Positions 35,572-45,519 of a stretch of 64,000 nucleotides of DNA are shown piece after piece (the first letter of the stretch is position 1; each line of letters begins with the position of its first letter). Made by a program: the position numbers and the translations under genes. The DNA comes from Clostridium sp. 'White wine YQ' (GTDB lineage Bacteria > Bacillota > Clostridia > Clostridiales > Clostridiaceae): positions 62,001 through 126,000 of the forward strand of contig NZ_JAQYUU010000003.1 in NCBI RefSeq assembly GCF_028728205.1, given 5' to 3'. The notes under the pieces were generated by a model. The model saw only the letters and a list, made by a program, of their open reading frames with translations, was not told the DNA's origin and ran no database searches.

Positions 35572-38500
35572 TTAGATCTTCTCTACAGCCATATTTAGCT
35601 TTTCTCCATTAATATTGCTTTCAGTATAATTCTTATCTTCATTAAAGAAAATATTTTCAGTTAAAGTTTCCTTTTTAATATTTTCCTCAAACTTTTTAGC
35701 AACATTTTGTAGCATATCATTATTAGCTAAATATAAATTAATTTTATCAGCCACTTCAAAGCCACTTTCTTTTCTCATATTTTGTATCTTAGAAACAATC
35801 TCTCTTAAGTGTCCTTCTTCTTTTAATTCTTCAGTTATAGCGGTATCTAAAACTACACCTATTGAACCTTCTCCTGCAAAGGCATATCCTTCTAAACCTT
35901 GCATAGTTACAAGAAGACTTTCATTATTTAACACTATTTCATTTCCTTCAATTGATATAACTTCTTCTCCACCAGATTGAATCTTTTGAGCAAGTTCCAT
36001 TTGATCTCTTGAAGCTATTTCTTTTCTTATTGCAGGAATCATCTTACCATAAGCTTTACCTAATACAGGTAGATTTGGCTTTATTTCAAAATTAACATAT
36101 TTTGATAAGTCAGCACCAAAATCAATATTCTTTATATTAAGCTCATCCTTTATTATATCTCCATAATATACTGGAAGTGATGCAGTAGAAACTAACATTT
36201 CGCCTAGTGGCTGTCTGTTCTTAATGTTTGCAGTATTTCTAGCACTTCTTCCCATCTTAACTATTGCATATGCTAGATCCATTTCATTTTCTAATTCATG
36301 ATTAACAGCTGATTCATCATATGCTGGCCAAGTGCATAAATGAACACTTTCTGGCGCATTATCATCTAATGAAACTACCAAGCTTTGATATATAGCTTCA
36401 GTCATAAATGGTACAAATGGAGCTGCTACTTTAGTTAAAGTTACTAAGACCTTATATAAAGTTGTGTATGCTCCAATTTTATCTTCATTTAATTCTGTAG
36501 TCCAATATCTTGCTCTATTTCTTCTTACATACCAATTTGATAATTCATCAACAAAATCTTCTATATCTAGTGCTGCTTGAGTTATCTTATATCCTTCTAA
36601 GTTCTCTTCTACAGTCTTTATTAATGTATTTAACTTAGATAATATCCATTTATCCATTACATTATCTGATTTAAAATCAGCATACTTTGTTGCATCAAAT
36701 TTATCTAAATCAGCATATAGAACATAGAAAGAGTAAACATTCCAAAGAGTGCTTAAGAACTTTCTTTGAGTATCTGCAACATCATCCTTTGAGAATCTTG
36801 TTGGTAACCAAGGTGCACTAGCTGTATAGAAATGCCATCTTGTAGCATCTGCTCCCACTGAATCCAATACATCATTCGGAGCTACAACATTACCTTTAGA
36901 TTTTGACATCTTTAATCCTTTTTTATCTAAAACGTGTCCTAGTACTATACAATTCTCAAAAGAATTTTTATCAAAAATAGCTGTTGATATAGTTAATAAT
37001 GTATAGAACCATCCTCTTGTTTGGTCCACAGCTTCTGATATAAATTGAGCTGGGAAATTTTCTTCAAACAATTCTTTGTTTTCAAATGGATAGTGTAATT
37101 GTGCAAATGGCATTGATCCTGAGTCAAACCAGCAATCTATAACTTCTGCATATCTCTTCATTTCTTTTCCGCACTTATCGCATTTTAAATGAACATTATC
37201 AATAAATGGTTTATGAAGCTCTATATCTTCCGGAACATTAATTCCCTTTCTCTTTAGCTCTTCTATACTACCTATACATTCTCTATGACCACATTCACAT
37301 TCCCATATTGGTAGTGGAGTTCCCCAATATCTATCTCTTGATATACCCCAATCTATAACATTTTCAAGGAACTTACCAAATCTTCCTGTTCTTATGTTAT
37401 CTGGATACCAATTTATCTTATTATTATTTTCTATTAATTTATCTCTTAATGAAGTAGTTCTTACAAACCAGCTATCCTTTGGATAATATAATAGTGGAGT
37501 ATCGCATCTCCAACAATGTGGGTATGAGTGAAGGTGCTTTTCTGCCTTGAATAATTTATTATTTTCTTTTAAGTATTCAACAATACTTTCATCACATTTC
37601 TTAACAAACTTTCCTGCCCAAGGAGTAACTTCTGGTTCGAACTCACCTTGTGCATTTACTAAGTTAACTAGTGGAAGATTGTATTTCTTACCAATTAAGC
37701 TATCCTCTTCACCATAAGCTGGTGCTATATGAACTATACCAGTACCATCTGATAAAGTTACGTAGTCACCATGAACTACATAGAAAGCTTTTTCTTCAAC
37801 TTTGGCGAAAGGTAGTAATTGTTCATATTCTGTTCCTAAAAGTTCTTCACCTTTAAATTCTCTAATTATTTCATAATCTTCGCCTAAAACTTTTGTAGCT
37901 AAGTCTTTAGCTAGTATATATATTTCATCATCCTTTTTAACTTCAGCATATACATATGCTTTATTGATACATAAAGCCACATTTGATGGTAATGTCCATG
38001 GAGTTGTTGTCCATGCTAATATATATTTGTTTTCTTCTCCCTTAACTTTAAACTTACCAATTGCAGTTAAGTCTTTTACATCCTTATATCCTTGAGAAAC
38101 TTCATGTGAAGATAAACCAGTTCCGCATCTTGGGCAATATGGCATTATCTTATGACCTTTATATAAAAGTTCCTTATTCCACATTTCTTTTAATGCCCAC
38201 CATACAGACTCAATATATGAATTATGATAAGTTACATATGGATTTTCCATATCAACCCAGTAACCTATTTTATTAGTCATTTCTTCCCACATACTTACAT
38301 AACTAAATACGCTATCTTTACACTCTTGAACAAATTTTTCTACTCCATAGTCTTCTATTTGTTCCTTACCTGAAATACCTAATTTCTTCTCTATTTCAAG
38401 CTCAACTGGAAGCCCGTGAGTATCCCATCCTGCTTTTCTAATTACTTTAAATCCCTTCATAACTTTAAATCTTGGGATAATATCCTTCATTACTCTTGTT

Positions 38501-38679
38501 AATACGTGACCTACGTGCGGCTTACCATTAGCTGTTGGTGGTCCATCATAAAAAGTAAAGAATTCTCCTTCTTTATTCATATCAAAGTTTTTCTTAATAA
38601 CATCTTTTTCTTTCCAAAGGCCTGCTATTTGGTTTTCCATATCTACAAAACCTTTAGATGTATCAATCTTTTTGTACAT
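35572..38679 (-). CDS. ileS: Isoleucyl-tRNA synthetase, type 2
   Basis: Charges tRNA-Ile and edits misactivated valine. The 1035-residue length, HIGH box in [21 protein letters not shown] and [10 protein letters not shown] place it in the eukaryote-like type 2 IleRS. Type 2 enzymes are generally little affected by mupirocin. Zinc-type CxxC pairs are visible (CPRCG and CDKCG, as well as CWRCD). ATG behind AAGGGAG. A T-box leader with an AUC specifier controls it. Confidence 0.96.
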   Translation of the reverse strand: MYKKIDTSKGFVDMENQIAGLWKEKDVIKKNFDMNKEGEFFTFYDGPPTANGKPHVGHVLTRVMKDIIPRFKVMKGFKVIRKAGWDTHGLPVELEIEKKLGISGKEQIEDYGVEKFVQECKDSVFSYVSMWEEMTNKIGYWVDMENPYVTYHNSYIESVWWALKEMWNKELLYKGHKIMPYCPRCGTGLSSHEVSQGYKDVKDLTAIGKFKVKGEENKYILAWTTTPWTLPSNVALCINKAYVYAEVKKDDEIYILAKDLATKVLGEDYEIIREFKGEELLGTEYEQLLPFAKVEEKAFYVVHGDYVTLSDGTGIVHIAPAYGEEDSLIGKKYNLPLVNLVNAQGEFEPEVTPWAGKFVKKCDESIVEYLKENNKLFKAEKHLHSYPHCWRCDTPLLYYPKDSWFVRTTSLRDKLIENNNKINWYPDNIRTGRFGKFLENVIDWGISRDRYWGTPLPIWECECGHRECIGSIEELKRKGINVPEDIELHKPFIDNVHLKCDKCGKEMKRYAEVIDCWFDSGSMPFAQLHYPFENKELFEENFPAQFISEAVDQTRGWFYTLLTISTAIFDKNSFENCIVLGHVLDKKGLKMSKSKGNVVAPNDVLDSVGADATRWHFYTASAPWLPTRFSKDDVADTQRKFLSTLWNVYSFYVLYADLDKFDATKYADFKSDNVMDKWILSKLNTLIKTVEENLEGYKITQAALDIEDFVDELSNWYVRRNRARYWTTELNEDKIGAYTTLYKVLVTLTKVAAPFVPFMTEAIYQSLVVSLDDNAPESVHLCTWPAYDESAVNHELENEMDLAYAIVKMGRSARNTANIKNRQPLGEMLVSTASLPVYYGDIIKDELNIKNIDFGADLSKYVNFEIKPNLPVLGKAYGKMIPAIRKEIASRDQMELAQKIQSGGEEVISIEGNEIVLNNESLLVTMQGLEGYAFAGEGSIGVVLDTAITEELKEEGHLREIVSKIQNMRKESGFEVADKINLYLANNDMLQNVAKKFEENIKKETLTENIFFNEDKNYTESNINGEKLNMAVEKI

Positions 38680-38734
38680 AACTTTTATCTCCCTTCTCGG
38701 AATTGTAATAATAATTTCAGAATAAAAAATAAAA

Positions 38735-39087
38735 TAAAAAAAACTCCATCCAATTGGACGAAGTTATATTCGCTATACCACCATTAGTTTAACGCTACTA
38801 AACAATCTTTGAAACTCTTCAAAAAAAACTTAGTAGTTATCTCAAGTACTATCATACTCTATCCTTTAACGCAGGCCAACGGGAAAAGCTTACTAAAGAT
38901 TTCAACTGTGAAACTTTAATTTACACTTTTACATGCATAAATTATTGCTTCAATTGTAAAACTCTATATGATATTGTTCAGCCTCCAACTCCCAGGTGAT
39001 TTTCCTTAAACTTAGCTATGACTTTCCACCATACAGTCACTCTCTAAAAACCAATATTTTTAAGTACTTGCCCTGTTCATAGTCTCT
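38735..39087 (-). promoter_or_regulatory. T-box riboswitch (tRNA-Ile) upstream of ileS
   Basis: Minus-strand leader of about 350 bases. The specifier region reads CUGAACAAUAUCAUAU with AUC (Ile) at 38970-38972, the T-box core is AAUGGUGGUAUAGCG (38771-38785) and a terminator stem CUUCGUCCA / UGGAUGGAG (38743-38762) with an eight-T run follows. It regulates ileS by charged state of tRNA-Ile. The stretch from 38680 to 39276 otherwise holds only two promoters. Confidence 0.92.
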
Positions 39088-39093
39088 AGAGAA

Positions 39094-39122
39094 ATTATAT
39101 ACTAGGGTTTTTAAATTGTCAA
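39094..39122 (-). promoter_or_regulatory. Sigma-A promoter of ileS
   Basis: Minus-strand TTGACA and TATAAT, both perfect, separated by 17 bases just before the T-box leader. Confidence 0.9.
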
Positions 39123-39173
39123 TGAAGTGGTAAATATTTTAATTATGTAATTAATAATTTTTATTAATTAATA

Positions 39174-39202
39174 TTGACTTTTGTTGGATGGTATGTTTTA
39201 AT
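39174..39202 (+). promoter_or_regulatory. Promoter of the BFD-type ferredoxin gene
   Basis: TTGACT and TTTAAT with a 17-base spacer, about 75 bases before the start codon. It is divergent from the ileS promoter. Confidence 0.55.
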
Positions 39203-39276
39203 ATAGTTACAGAAAGAAATCCCCCACTCTCCCAATACTTTAATATACTTAAAGAAAATGTGAGGTAAAATTCAAC

Positions 39277-39495
39277 ATGGATAATAACTTAAATGAAGAA
39301 GTTTTAGATAAACTTACAAAGGTTTGCTTATGTAAAGCAATCCCTAGATCCAAAATTAAAGCAGCAATAAGGAACGGTGCTACTACCGTTCAGGAGGTAC
39401 AAAGAGCAACTGGCGCTGGATCCGGTGGTTGTTCAGGAAGAAGATGTACCCCTAAGATACAAGAGCTAATTGATAAAGAATTAGCTATGAAATAA
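39277..39495 (+). CDS. BFD-like [2Fe-2S]-binding domain protein
   Basis: A 72-residue stand-alone Fer2_BFD-type domain. Cysteines are CLC at residues about 18-20 and CSGRRC at about 53-58, matching the BFD arrangement of two cysteine pairs separated by about 33 residues. BFD domains pass electrons to release iron from bacterioferritin or serve other redox enzymes. No bacterioferritin gene is nearby, so the partner is unknown. The start has a GTGAGG-like site upstream. Confidence 0.85.
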   Translation: MDNNLNEEVLDKLTKVCLCKAIPRSKIKAAIRNGATTVQEVQRATGAGSGGCSGRRCTPKIQELIDKELAMK

Positions 39496-39633
39496 CCAAT
39501 ATCTCCCCTTATCGTATTGGTAAAAACATTTTATATCTCCCTATTTGTATTATGGAGTCTCAAAAATATTTTTGAGGCTCCATTTTCATTTGTATAATAT
39601 ATATCTATTAACACACAAAGTAACTTATATTAC

Positions 39634-40230
39634 TTATTCCTTTCTCAGCCATCCTAAAATATTCTCCCCATCACCTAATGTATATTTACCATCCTTTATA
39701 GTAAGTTTTATATCTTCTCTTGTCTTTTCATAAACATTTTGCTGTATTACCTCAATACTATTCTTCTCAACTTTTGTTACTATTGCAACATGTCCATATT
39801 TACCTTCTGAAAAAACAATTATGTCTTCCTTTTTAGGACTTATCTTACTCCCATTCTTATATTGTATTAATCCTCTTTCACTATTTAATTCTCCATCTTC
39901 AATCCCAACTTTATAGAAATCCTTTGCATTTCCTTTTGTAGAGTTCATCTTAAAATTTTTAGCGTAATAATAATATCTAACTATAAATTCTGGACATTGC
40001 CATTTATAACCGAATATATACCCATCCTTACTTTCACTAATTCCATGAGTAGTTAATATATCCTTTCCATTAGAATAAACTTTTACTCCATTAAAACTAT
40101 CAATGCCCTTATTTGATATTCTTGTAAGTATAAATGAAATTAAAATTGAAATTAAACATACTGATAACACACCCACTATTAATAAAGTTATTAATTTAAG
40201 TTTATTTAGACATCTATATCTAGTATTCAT
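39634..40230 (-). CDS. Membrane-anchored CHAP-domain amidase/peptidase
   Basis: A 198-residue protein: N-terminal membrane anchor (residues about 12-36) and a cysteine-histidine CHAP domain outside the cell. The catalytic cysteine is in YKWQCPEFIVRYYYY and the histidine in KYGHVAIVT. The WQC motif resembles the amidase part of glutathionylspermidine synthetase/amidase and some cell-wall amidases. Its start overlaps the upstream DUF1643 gene by 11 bases, so they are translated together. Confidence 0.85.
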   Translation of the reverse strand: MNTRYRCLNKLKLITLLIVGVLSVCLISILISFILTRISNKGIDSFNGVKVYSNGKDILTTHGISESKDGYIFGYKWQCPEFIVRYYYYAKNFKMNSTKGNAKDFYKVGIEDGELNSERGLIQYKNGSKISPKKEDIIVFSEGKYGHVAIVTKVEKNSIEVIQQNVYEKTREDIKLTIKDGKYTLGDGENILGWLRKE

Positions 40231-40834
40231 TTAAGTTATCCCTAAAACTCCATGATAGTGGATGTCTAGGGTACCCCCTTAAACTCATCTTACCAACTAC
40301 GAATACTTTCTTTTCTTCCTTAGCTTCGAGTATACATTCCCTTAATATTTTAAGAACACTTTCAATTCTTTCATTATAAAGTGTCTCCATTCCTTTTATT
40401 GGTTCACCCCAAGCCAGTATTATTTTTTGTGATTCTCTTATTGCATTTTTTATTACTTCATCATTTCTTATAGGAATATCCCCCTGACCTAATACATCTC
40501 TATTTCCTACTATATAATGTTTATAATCTTTATCTAATTTTCTATTTATCATATCACTATTCAAATCATGTGCAGAAAATAGGTTTACCATTATGAGTTC
40601 CCTTACTTTTTCCTCAGGACAAATCTTTAACTTAAAATATTTAAAAATTCTTTTTGTTACCTTATTACACTGTCCATCTTGTACCCTATACGGATTTCTC
40701 CCAATAACTAAATATTTTCCTCCATTTTTATTGTCAAAACTTATATCAATTCTAAAACATCTATCTCCAGCCTTATCATATATACTATTTAATAAATGTT
40801 TATAATGATTTTTAGGATATCGAAATCCCCCCAT
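40220..40834 (-). CDS. DUF1643 family protein
   Basis: A 204-residue protein of the DUF1643 family. Recognisable by the YLVIGRNPYRVQDGQCNKVTKRI region, the VNLFSAHDLNSD segment and the late RGYPRHPLSW. The function is not known; members are widespread and often near mobile or defence genes, but nothing here shows that. It heads a two-gene unit with the CHAP protein. ATG after GGAGTAAAGAG. Confidence 0.8.
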   Translation of the reverse strand: MGGFRYPKNHYKHLLNSIYDKAGDRCFRIDISFDNKNGGKYLVIGRNPYRVQDGQCNKVTKRIFKYFKLKICPEEKVRELIMVNLFSAHDLNSDMINRKLDKDYKHYIVGNRDVLGQGDIPIRNDEVIKNAIRESQKIILAWGEPIKGMETLYNERIESVLKILRECILEAKEEKKVFVVGKMSLRGYPRHPLSWSFRDNLNEY

Positions 40835-40916
40835 CTCTTTACTCCTTTATGTCTAATATAATTATTAATATACAATATGAATAAAGTGCACTTAATTATG
40901 TGCTTAATTACATAAA

Positions 40917-40958
40917 AAAGAAGATAAAAATATTGTAATTAATATTTTTATCTTCTTT
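40917..40958 (-). terminator. Terminator after 77-aa gene
   Basis: Arms AAGAAGATAAAAATATT and AATATTTTTATCTTCTTT lie directly downstream of the 77-aa gene. Confidence 0.75.
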
Positions 40959-40961
40959 AAA

Positions 40962-41195
40962 TTATAGTTTTCCTAAAAGTTCTTTAATTATATCTACTTG
41001 ATTAACCGTAAGGCCCAAAATTTTCCCCATTGATCTAGAATCATATCCTTCGTGAATATACCACTTAAAACTTTCTAATTTTTCTGGACTTGTAATATAA
41101 TCCTCTACTCTACTTGAGTCATCTTCTGATATATCTTTTAATTCTGAACTAATTTTATCATAAAGATTCATTTCCTTTATTTTATCCCAAGTCAT
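40962..41195 (-). CDS. Small hypothetical protein, helix-turn-helix-like
   Basis: A 77-residue protein with no membrane segment. Its C-terminal half (YDSRSMGKILGLTVNQVDIIKELL) looks like a sigma-like or HTH helix pair; that is a pattern-based guess. AGGAGGG lies before the ATG and a clear terminator follows, so it is a genuine stand-alone gene. No family recognised. Confidence 0.6.
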   Translation of the reverse strand: MTWDKIKEMNLYDKISSELKDISEDDSSRVEDYITSPEKLESFKWYIHEGYDSRSMGKILGLTVNQVDIIKELLGKL

Positions 41196-41257
41196 AAAAA
41201 AATCCCTCCTTTCTACCTATACTTAGTATGTGAGAAGGATGAGATTTTTATAATAAT

Positions 41258-41653
41258 TTATTCAATATTAGTTTCTAATTTTTTCAAAAGTGTCTTACTT
41301 ATTAAAACACATATTCCAATCTGTATTATATACCCTATAATTGCTATTGCAGTAAAGTCAGCTATAGCTCCATAGATACCATTAATTACCCCAGCAGCTA
41401 AATATACATATATTGCTTTCTTCTTCCACATGAATATTCCTATAATAGCTACTAAAGTTATTAAGGATAAAATCGTTGATATTACAATTTGCATAGGTGT
41501 TAATGGAGTATAGAACTGTGCAAATGTAGGCTGATCTTTCAGTATTTGTTGCATACGTTGCTCATTAAAATATGTTGAAAGACCTAGAAATGAAAAAATA
41601 CCTTGAATAACTAAAATTATAGTAATAAGTATACCTCTCTTCCTTTTCTCCAT
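41258..41653 (-). CDS. Small membrane protein, unknown function
   Basis: A 131-residue protein with four hydrophobic segments (about 7-25, 53-72, 78-95, 100-120) and short charged ends. The polar loop between the first two segments carries TFAQFYTPLTPMQ. AAGGAGGA precedes the ATG. No family recognised. Confidence 0.7.
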   Translation of the reverse strand: MEKRKRGILITIILVIQGIFSFLGLSTYFNEQRMQQILKDQPTFAQFYTPLTPMQIVISTILSLITLVAIIGIFMWKKKAIYVYLAAGVINGIYGAIADFTAIAIIGYIIQIGICVLISKTLLKKLETNIE

Positions 41654-41783
41654 GTAAGAATCCTCCTTAAGTTTATATAATTAATAATACGATAAGTAAA
41701 AAATATAGTAAATAGGCAACATATATAAATCGAGGACTCTATATGCTATAATCTAATGTGAATTTATATTAAGGAGTGAAATT

Positions 41784-42959
41784 ATGATTAGTAAATTCTA
41801 TTTAAATAAAGGCATTACTAAAAAAGCTCTTCATGGACGCCCATGGATATACATAAGCGAAATCAATGAATATGATGGAGACTATGAAAATGGTGATATT
41901 GTTGAAGTTTATGATTCAAAAGGAATTTTTATTGGTAAAGGTTACATAAATGATCGTTCAAAAATAACTATTCGTATTTTAACAAAAGACTTTGATGAAG
42001 AAATAAATGAAAACTTCTTTAGAGAAAAACTTCATATGGCATGGAATTATAGAAAAAAAGTTATCGACACTTCCAGCTGTAGATTTGTTTTTGGTGAAGC
42101 TGATTTCCTTCCAGGACTAACTATTGATAAATTTGAAGATTATTATGTAATTCAAATATCTACATTAGGAATGGATAAATATAGAGATGTAATTGTAAAA
42201 TTACTTGTTGAAGACTTTGGTGCAAAAGGTGTTTACGAAAGAAGTGATATAACTACTAGAGAAATTGAAGGACTAGAACAAAAGAAAGGCTTCTTAACAG
42301 AACCTTTTGATACCATGGTTCAGATAATTGAAAATGGCGTTAAATACTATGTTGATATTGAAAATGGTCAAAAGACAGGATTTTTCCTTGATCAAAAGGA
42401 AAATAGAAAGGCTATCCATAGAATATGTAAAGATGCTGATGTATTAGATTGCTTCACTCACACCGGTTCTTTCGCACTTAATGCTGGTATTGCAGGTGCA
42501 AAGTCAGTACTAGGCATAGATGTTTCTCAGCATGCAGTAGATTTTGCTAGAAAAAATGCTGAACTAAACGGTTTATCTGATACAGTAAAATTTGAATGTC
42601 ATAATGCTTTTGACATCCTTGCTGATTGGTCAAAGGAAGGTAGAGAATTTGATGTTGTAATTTTAGATCCACCAGCTTTTACAAAATCAAGAGATACCAT
42701 TAAGGGAGCAAAAAGAGGCTATAAAGAAATCAACCTACGTGGTCTTAAAATGGTCAAAAAAGGTGGCTACTTAATAACTTGCTCCTGCTCACATTATATG
42801 AGCCAGGAACTTTTATCTGAAACCATAATGGATGCTGCCAAAGATGCAAAAAGACAGCTTAGACAAGTAGAATTTAGAACTCAATCCTGTGATCACCCAA
42901 TACTTTGGGGTTCAGATGAATCATATTATTTAAAGTTTTATGTATTCCAAGTAGTTTAA
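41784..42959 (+). CDS. Class I SAM-dependent rRNA methyltransferase, RlmI-like
   Basis: A 391-residue methyltransferase with an N-terminal PUA-like domain (about 1-75) and a Rossmann SAM domain: DCFTHTGSFALNA, VLGIDVS and the catalytic LDPPAFTKS, with the cysteine region ITCSCSHYM. This is the arrangement of RlmI, which makes m5C1962 in 23S rRNA. The precise target here is inferred. ATG behind AAGGAGTG. A strong hairpin terminator follows. Confidence 0.92.
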   Translation: MISKFYLNKGITKKALHGRPWIYISEINEYDGDYENGDIVEVYDSKGIFIGKGYINDRSKITIRILTKDFDEEINENFFREKLHMAWNYRKKVIDTSSCRFVFGEADFLPGLTIDKFEDYYVIQISTLGMDKYRDVIVKLLVEDFGAKGVYERSDITTREIEGLEQKKGFLTEPFDTMVQIIENGVKYYVDIENGQKTGFFLDQKENRKAIHRICKDADVLDCFTHTGSFALNAGIAGAKSVLGIDVSQHAVDFARKNAELNGLSDTVKFECHNAFDILADWSKEGREFDVVILDPPAFTKSRDTIKGAKRGYKEINLRGLKMVKKGGYLITCSCSHYMSQELLSETIMDAAKDAKRQLRQVEFRTQSCDHPILWGSDESYYLKFYVFQVV

Positions 42960-42972
42960 TATATATGATTTG

Positions 42973-43007
42973 ATTAAAGCAGAAACCAATTGTGGTTTCT
43001 GCTTTAA
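42973..43007 (+). terminator. Terminator of the RlmI-like gene
   Basis: Arms TTAAAGCAGAAACCA and TGGTTTCTGCTTTAA then a T-run on the plus strand. Confidence 0.88.
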
Positions 43008-43056
43008 TTTTTATATTAAGTAAGAATGTAAATATTTTTTGAAAACTACTTTATAG

Positions 43057-43072
43057 TATAGAGTAGTCTATA
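43057..43072 (+). promoter_or_regulatory. Candidate PadR operator
   Basis: Inverted repeat TATAGA gtag TCTATA lies in the 17-base spacer between a weak -35 (TTATAG, 43051-43056) and a perfect -10 (TATAAT, 43074-43079) upstream of padR. Confidence 0.5.
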
Positions 43073-43099
43073 GTATAATATATGCAGGAGGTGTATTTT

Positions 43100-43432
43100 T
43101 TGGAAATTCATAAAGAAATGCTAAAAGGATATATTGAAAGCATCATTCTATCACTTCTAATAGATGAAGACTTATATGGTTATGAAATTTCGAAGAGAAT
43201 ACGACTAATCAGTAAGGACAAGTTTGAAATAAAAGAAGGTACTCTATATGTAGTTTTAAAACGGCTAGAGAGTAATGGTCTAGTCTCAACTTATTGGGAT
43301 GACAACGAAAGTGGTGGTGGAAGAAGAAGATATCACAAAATAACCAATGAAGGTTTAAGTTATCTTAAACTTAAGAAAGAAGAATGGACATTTTTTAGAG
43401 ATATTTTAGATCTCTTCTTTAAGGAGGTATAG
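43100..43432 (+). CDS. PadR family transcriptional regulator
   Basis: A 110-residue PadR winged helix. The HTH includes LSLLIDEDLYGYEISKRI and the wing region is GTLYVVLKRLESNGLVSTYWDD followed by GGRRRYHKITNEG. The start is the TTG at 43100, six bases after AGGAGGTG; the ATG at 43082 overlaps this site. It is immediately followed (two bases) by a HAAS/VanZ membrane-protein gene, a common PadR partnership. A perfect inverted repeat in the promoter is a possible operator. Confidence 0.9.
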   Translation: MEIHKEMLKGYIESIILSLLIDEDLYGYEISKRIRLISKDKFEIKEGTLYVVLKRLESNGLVSTYWDDNESGGGRRRYHKITNEGLSYLKLKKEEWTFFRDILDLFFKEV

Positions 43433-43434
43433 GA

Positions 43435-44400
43435 ATGAAAGAAATTGATGATTACATTAACTCTTTATATAAAAATTCCCCAGAACACTCAACAGAAGTC
43501 AAAGAGTTAAAAGAAGAAATGAAGACTCATTTAGTTGAAGCAATAGAGGAATTAAAAAGAGAAGGTAAAAGCCAATCTGAGAGTATAAAAATAGCTCTAG
43601 ATAGATTTGGTGAAACAGCCATGCTAGAAGATGAATTATCTGAAGTAGTACCAATTTATAAGAAAAGCGTAAATCCTATATTACTTTTATCAATTGGAGC
43701 ATTAGTAATATTATTTTCACTAATCATATTGTTAATTTCGGAACTTGGTTCTGGTGGATTACGTGGGACAATAGCTGTATTTTTGTTACCCCCTACGTAT
43801 TTGATTATTAGATGCGTAACCTTAAAAAATCAAAATAAATCAGAACATAAATTTAGTATAACAACTGAATTATATAAATTTATTTTTATATACTATATTA
43901 GCTTACTTATAGGCATAAAGTTATTTCCTATATATACTTACCCCAATTTTAGTAATCCACCTATATTTGACATAGGACTTATCCCTATTAAATGGACTAT
44001 CCAAAATGTCACTACAGGTCTTCAACATGGTTTAACACTAAATTATATATTGATTAATCGTATACGTGCTATTGCTTTATTTATACCCTTAGGATTTTTA
44101 GCTCCTATTACTTACAGTAAATTTAAAAGTCTAAAAAAATCTATCTTACTAGGATTAATAGCCTATATATTAATTTCACTAGCAAATATTTTTCTAACAT
44201 TAATTGGTATATCTGAGCTTAAATATATATTAATAAGTGTGGATATGTTATTAATTAATCTTACTGGAGTTTTCCTTGGGCACTTATTATTTTCTTTTTT
44301 GAATAAAAAACACTATTTAACCCTTCATAAAAATCTTATAATTTTATGTTCTTTTATTACTATTACTTTCTATTTCTATATTTTTCTTTTACGTAATTAA
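43435..44400 (+). CDS. HAAS signalling-domain membrane protein with VanZ-like region
   Basis: A 321-residue protein. Residues 1-65 are the HAAS signalling helix bundle (MKEIDDYINSLYKN and EMKTHLVEAIEELKREGKS), a common partner of PadR regulators; the rest has about eight membrane segments with a VanZ-like part (INRIRAIALFIPLGFLAPI). It begins two bases after padR. VanZ-like proteins are tied to glycopeptide susceptibility in some bacteria; here only the family resemblance is seen. Confidence 0.82.
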   Translation: MKEIDDYINSLYKNSPEHSTEVKELKEEMKTHLVEAIEELKREGKSQSESIKIALDRFGETAMLEDELSEVVPIYKKSVNPILLLSIGALVILFSLIILLISELGSGGLRGTIAVFLLPPTYLIIRCVTLKNQNKSEHKFSITTELYKFIFIYYISLLIGIKLFPIYTYPNFSNPPIFDIGLIPIKWTIQNVTTGLQHGLTLNYILINRIRAIALFIPLGFLAPITYSKFKSLKKSILLGLIAYILISLANIFLTLIGISELKYILISVDMLLINLTGVFLGHLLFSFLNKKHYLTLHKNLIILCSFITITFYFYIFLLRN

Positions 44401-44407
44401 AATTATA

Positions 44408-44438
44408 TACCCCGAGAATACAACCTATTCTCGGGGTA
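44408..44438. terminator. Terminator between HAAS/VanZ gene and radical SAM gene
   Basis: Perfect 13-bp arms TACCCCGAGAATA and TATTCTCGGGGTA, between converging genes. Confidence 0.9.
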
Positions 44439-44441
44439 CTT

Positions 44442-45371
44442 TTATTCTCTATACTTTCCTTGATAATAATCATTGTCTTCCATTGTCTTATCTATAGCGT
44501 TTAATACTTCCCACTTTTTTAAGCTCCACATAGGTCCAATTAATAGGCTTCTTGGAGCATCTCCAGTTAATCTATGCACAACCATTTTTTGAGGAATAAT
44601 ATTTATGCTCTCACATATTAGCTCTATATACTCCTCTTGAGTAAGAAATTTTAGCCTTCCTTGCTCATATAACTTTACCATAGGAGTATCTTTCATTAAA
44701 TGTAATAGGTGGAACTTGACTCCTTGTATATCCTTATTCGAAATATATCTAATAGTCTCAAGCATTTCTTCCTTGCTCTCTTCAGGAAGACCAAATATAG
44801 TATGTACAACTACATCAATTCCTCTTTCTCTTAGCTTTTTTAATGCCTCTTCAAAAACCTCTAATGTATATCCCCTATTAATAAGCTTGGCTGTCTTCTC
44901 ATGAACTGTTTGTAATCCTAATTCTACCCATGTATATACTTTGCTGTTCATTTCCTCAAGTAAATCTAAAACTTCGTCAGATAAGCAGTCAGGCCTTGTA
45001 GCTATTGCTAATGCTACTACATCTTCTTGCGCTAATGCTTCTTGGTATTTATTTCTTAAAACTTCAATAGGAGCATATGTATTTGTGTATGCTTGAAAGT
45101 ATGCTATATACTTTCCATTCTTCCACTTCTTTGCCATCATATCTTTAATATCTACAAATTGCTTCGAAATAGAAAAGTTTCTATCTCCTGCATAATCTCC
45201 AGAACCTCTTTCACTACAAAACAGACATCCTCCACTACTAATTTTCCCATCCCTATTAGGACAGGAAAATCCTGCATCTAATGAAATTTTAAAAATCTTT
45301 TCTCCAAATTTCTCTCTTAAAAAATAGTTTAAACTTAAATATCTTTTGTTATCCCAAAGGATTTTTTCCAT
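44442..45371 (-). CDS. Radical SAM protein, YhcC/YtqA (TIGR01212) family
   Basis: A 309-residue radical-SAM enzyme. The cluster cysteines sit near the N-terminus in the region DAGFSCPNRDGKISSGGCLFC; the family motif GLPEESKEEMLETIRYIS and the conserved C-terminus around HRLTGDAPRSLLIGP place it in the YtqA/YhcC family. Substrate of the family is uncertain. AAGGTG lies before the ATG. Followed by a strong bidirectional terminator. Confidence 0.88.
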   Translation of the reverse strand: MEKILWDNKRYLSLNYFLREKFGEKIFKISLDAGFSCPNRDGKISSGGCLFCSERGSGDYAGDRNFSISKQFVDIKDMMAKKWKNGKYIAYFQAYTNTYAPIEVLRNKYQEALAQEDVVALAIATRPDCLSDEVLDLLEEMNSKVYTWVELGLQTVHEKTAKLINRGYTLEVFEEALKKLRERGIDVVVHTIFGLPEESKEEMLETIRYISNKDIQGVKFHLLHLMKDTPMVKLYEQGRLKFLTQEEYIELICESINIIPQKMVVHRLTGDAPRSLLIGPMWSLKKWEVLNAIDKTMEDNDYYQGKYRE

Positions 45372-45427
45372 GTGCTCACCTTTTTCTATTTATTATATGC
45401 ATGTACATCTTACTAATTAAACAAAAA

Positions 45428-45480
45428 CCTTTTAAAGCAGCTTAGCCATTTTAATTTTAACCCCAAGATGCTTTAAAAGG
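45428..45480 (-). terminator. Terminator of the 374-aa lipoprotein gene
   Basis: Arms CCTTTTAAAGCA and TGCTTTAAAAGG, long loop, then TTTTT on the minus strand. Confidence 0.75.
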
Positions 45481-45519
45481 AAAAATAAATCTAATTTCTG
45501 AAACCATATATATATTATA

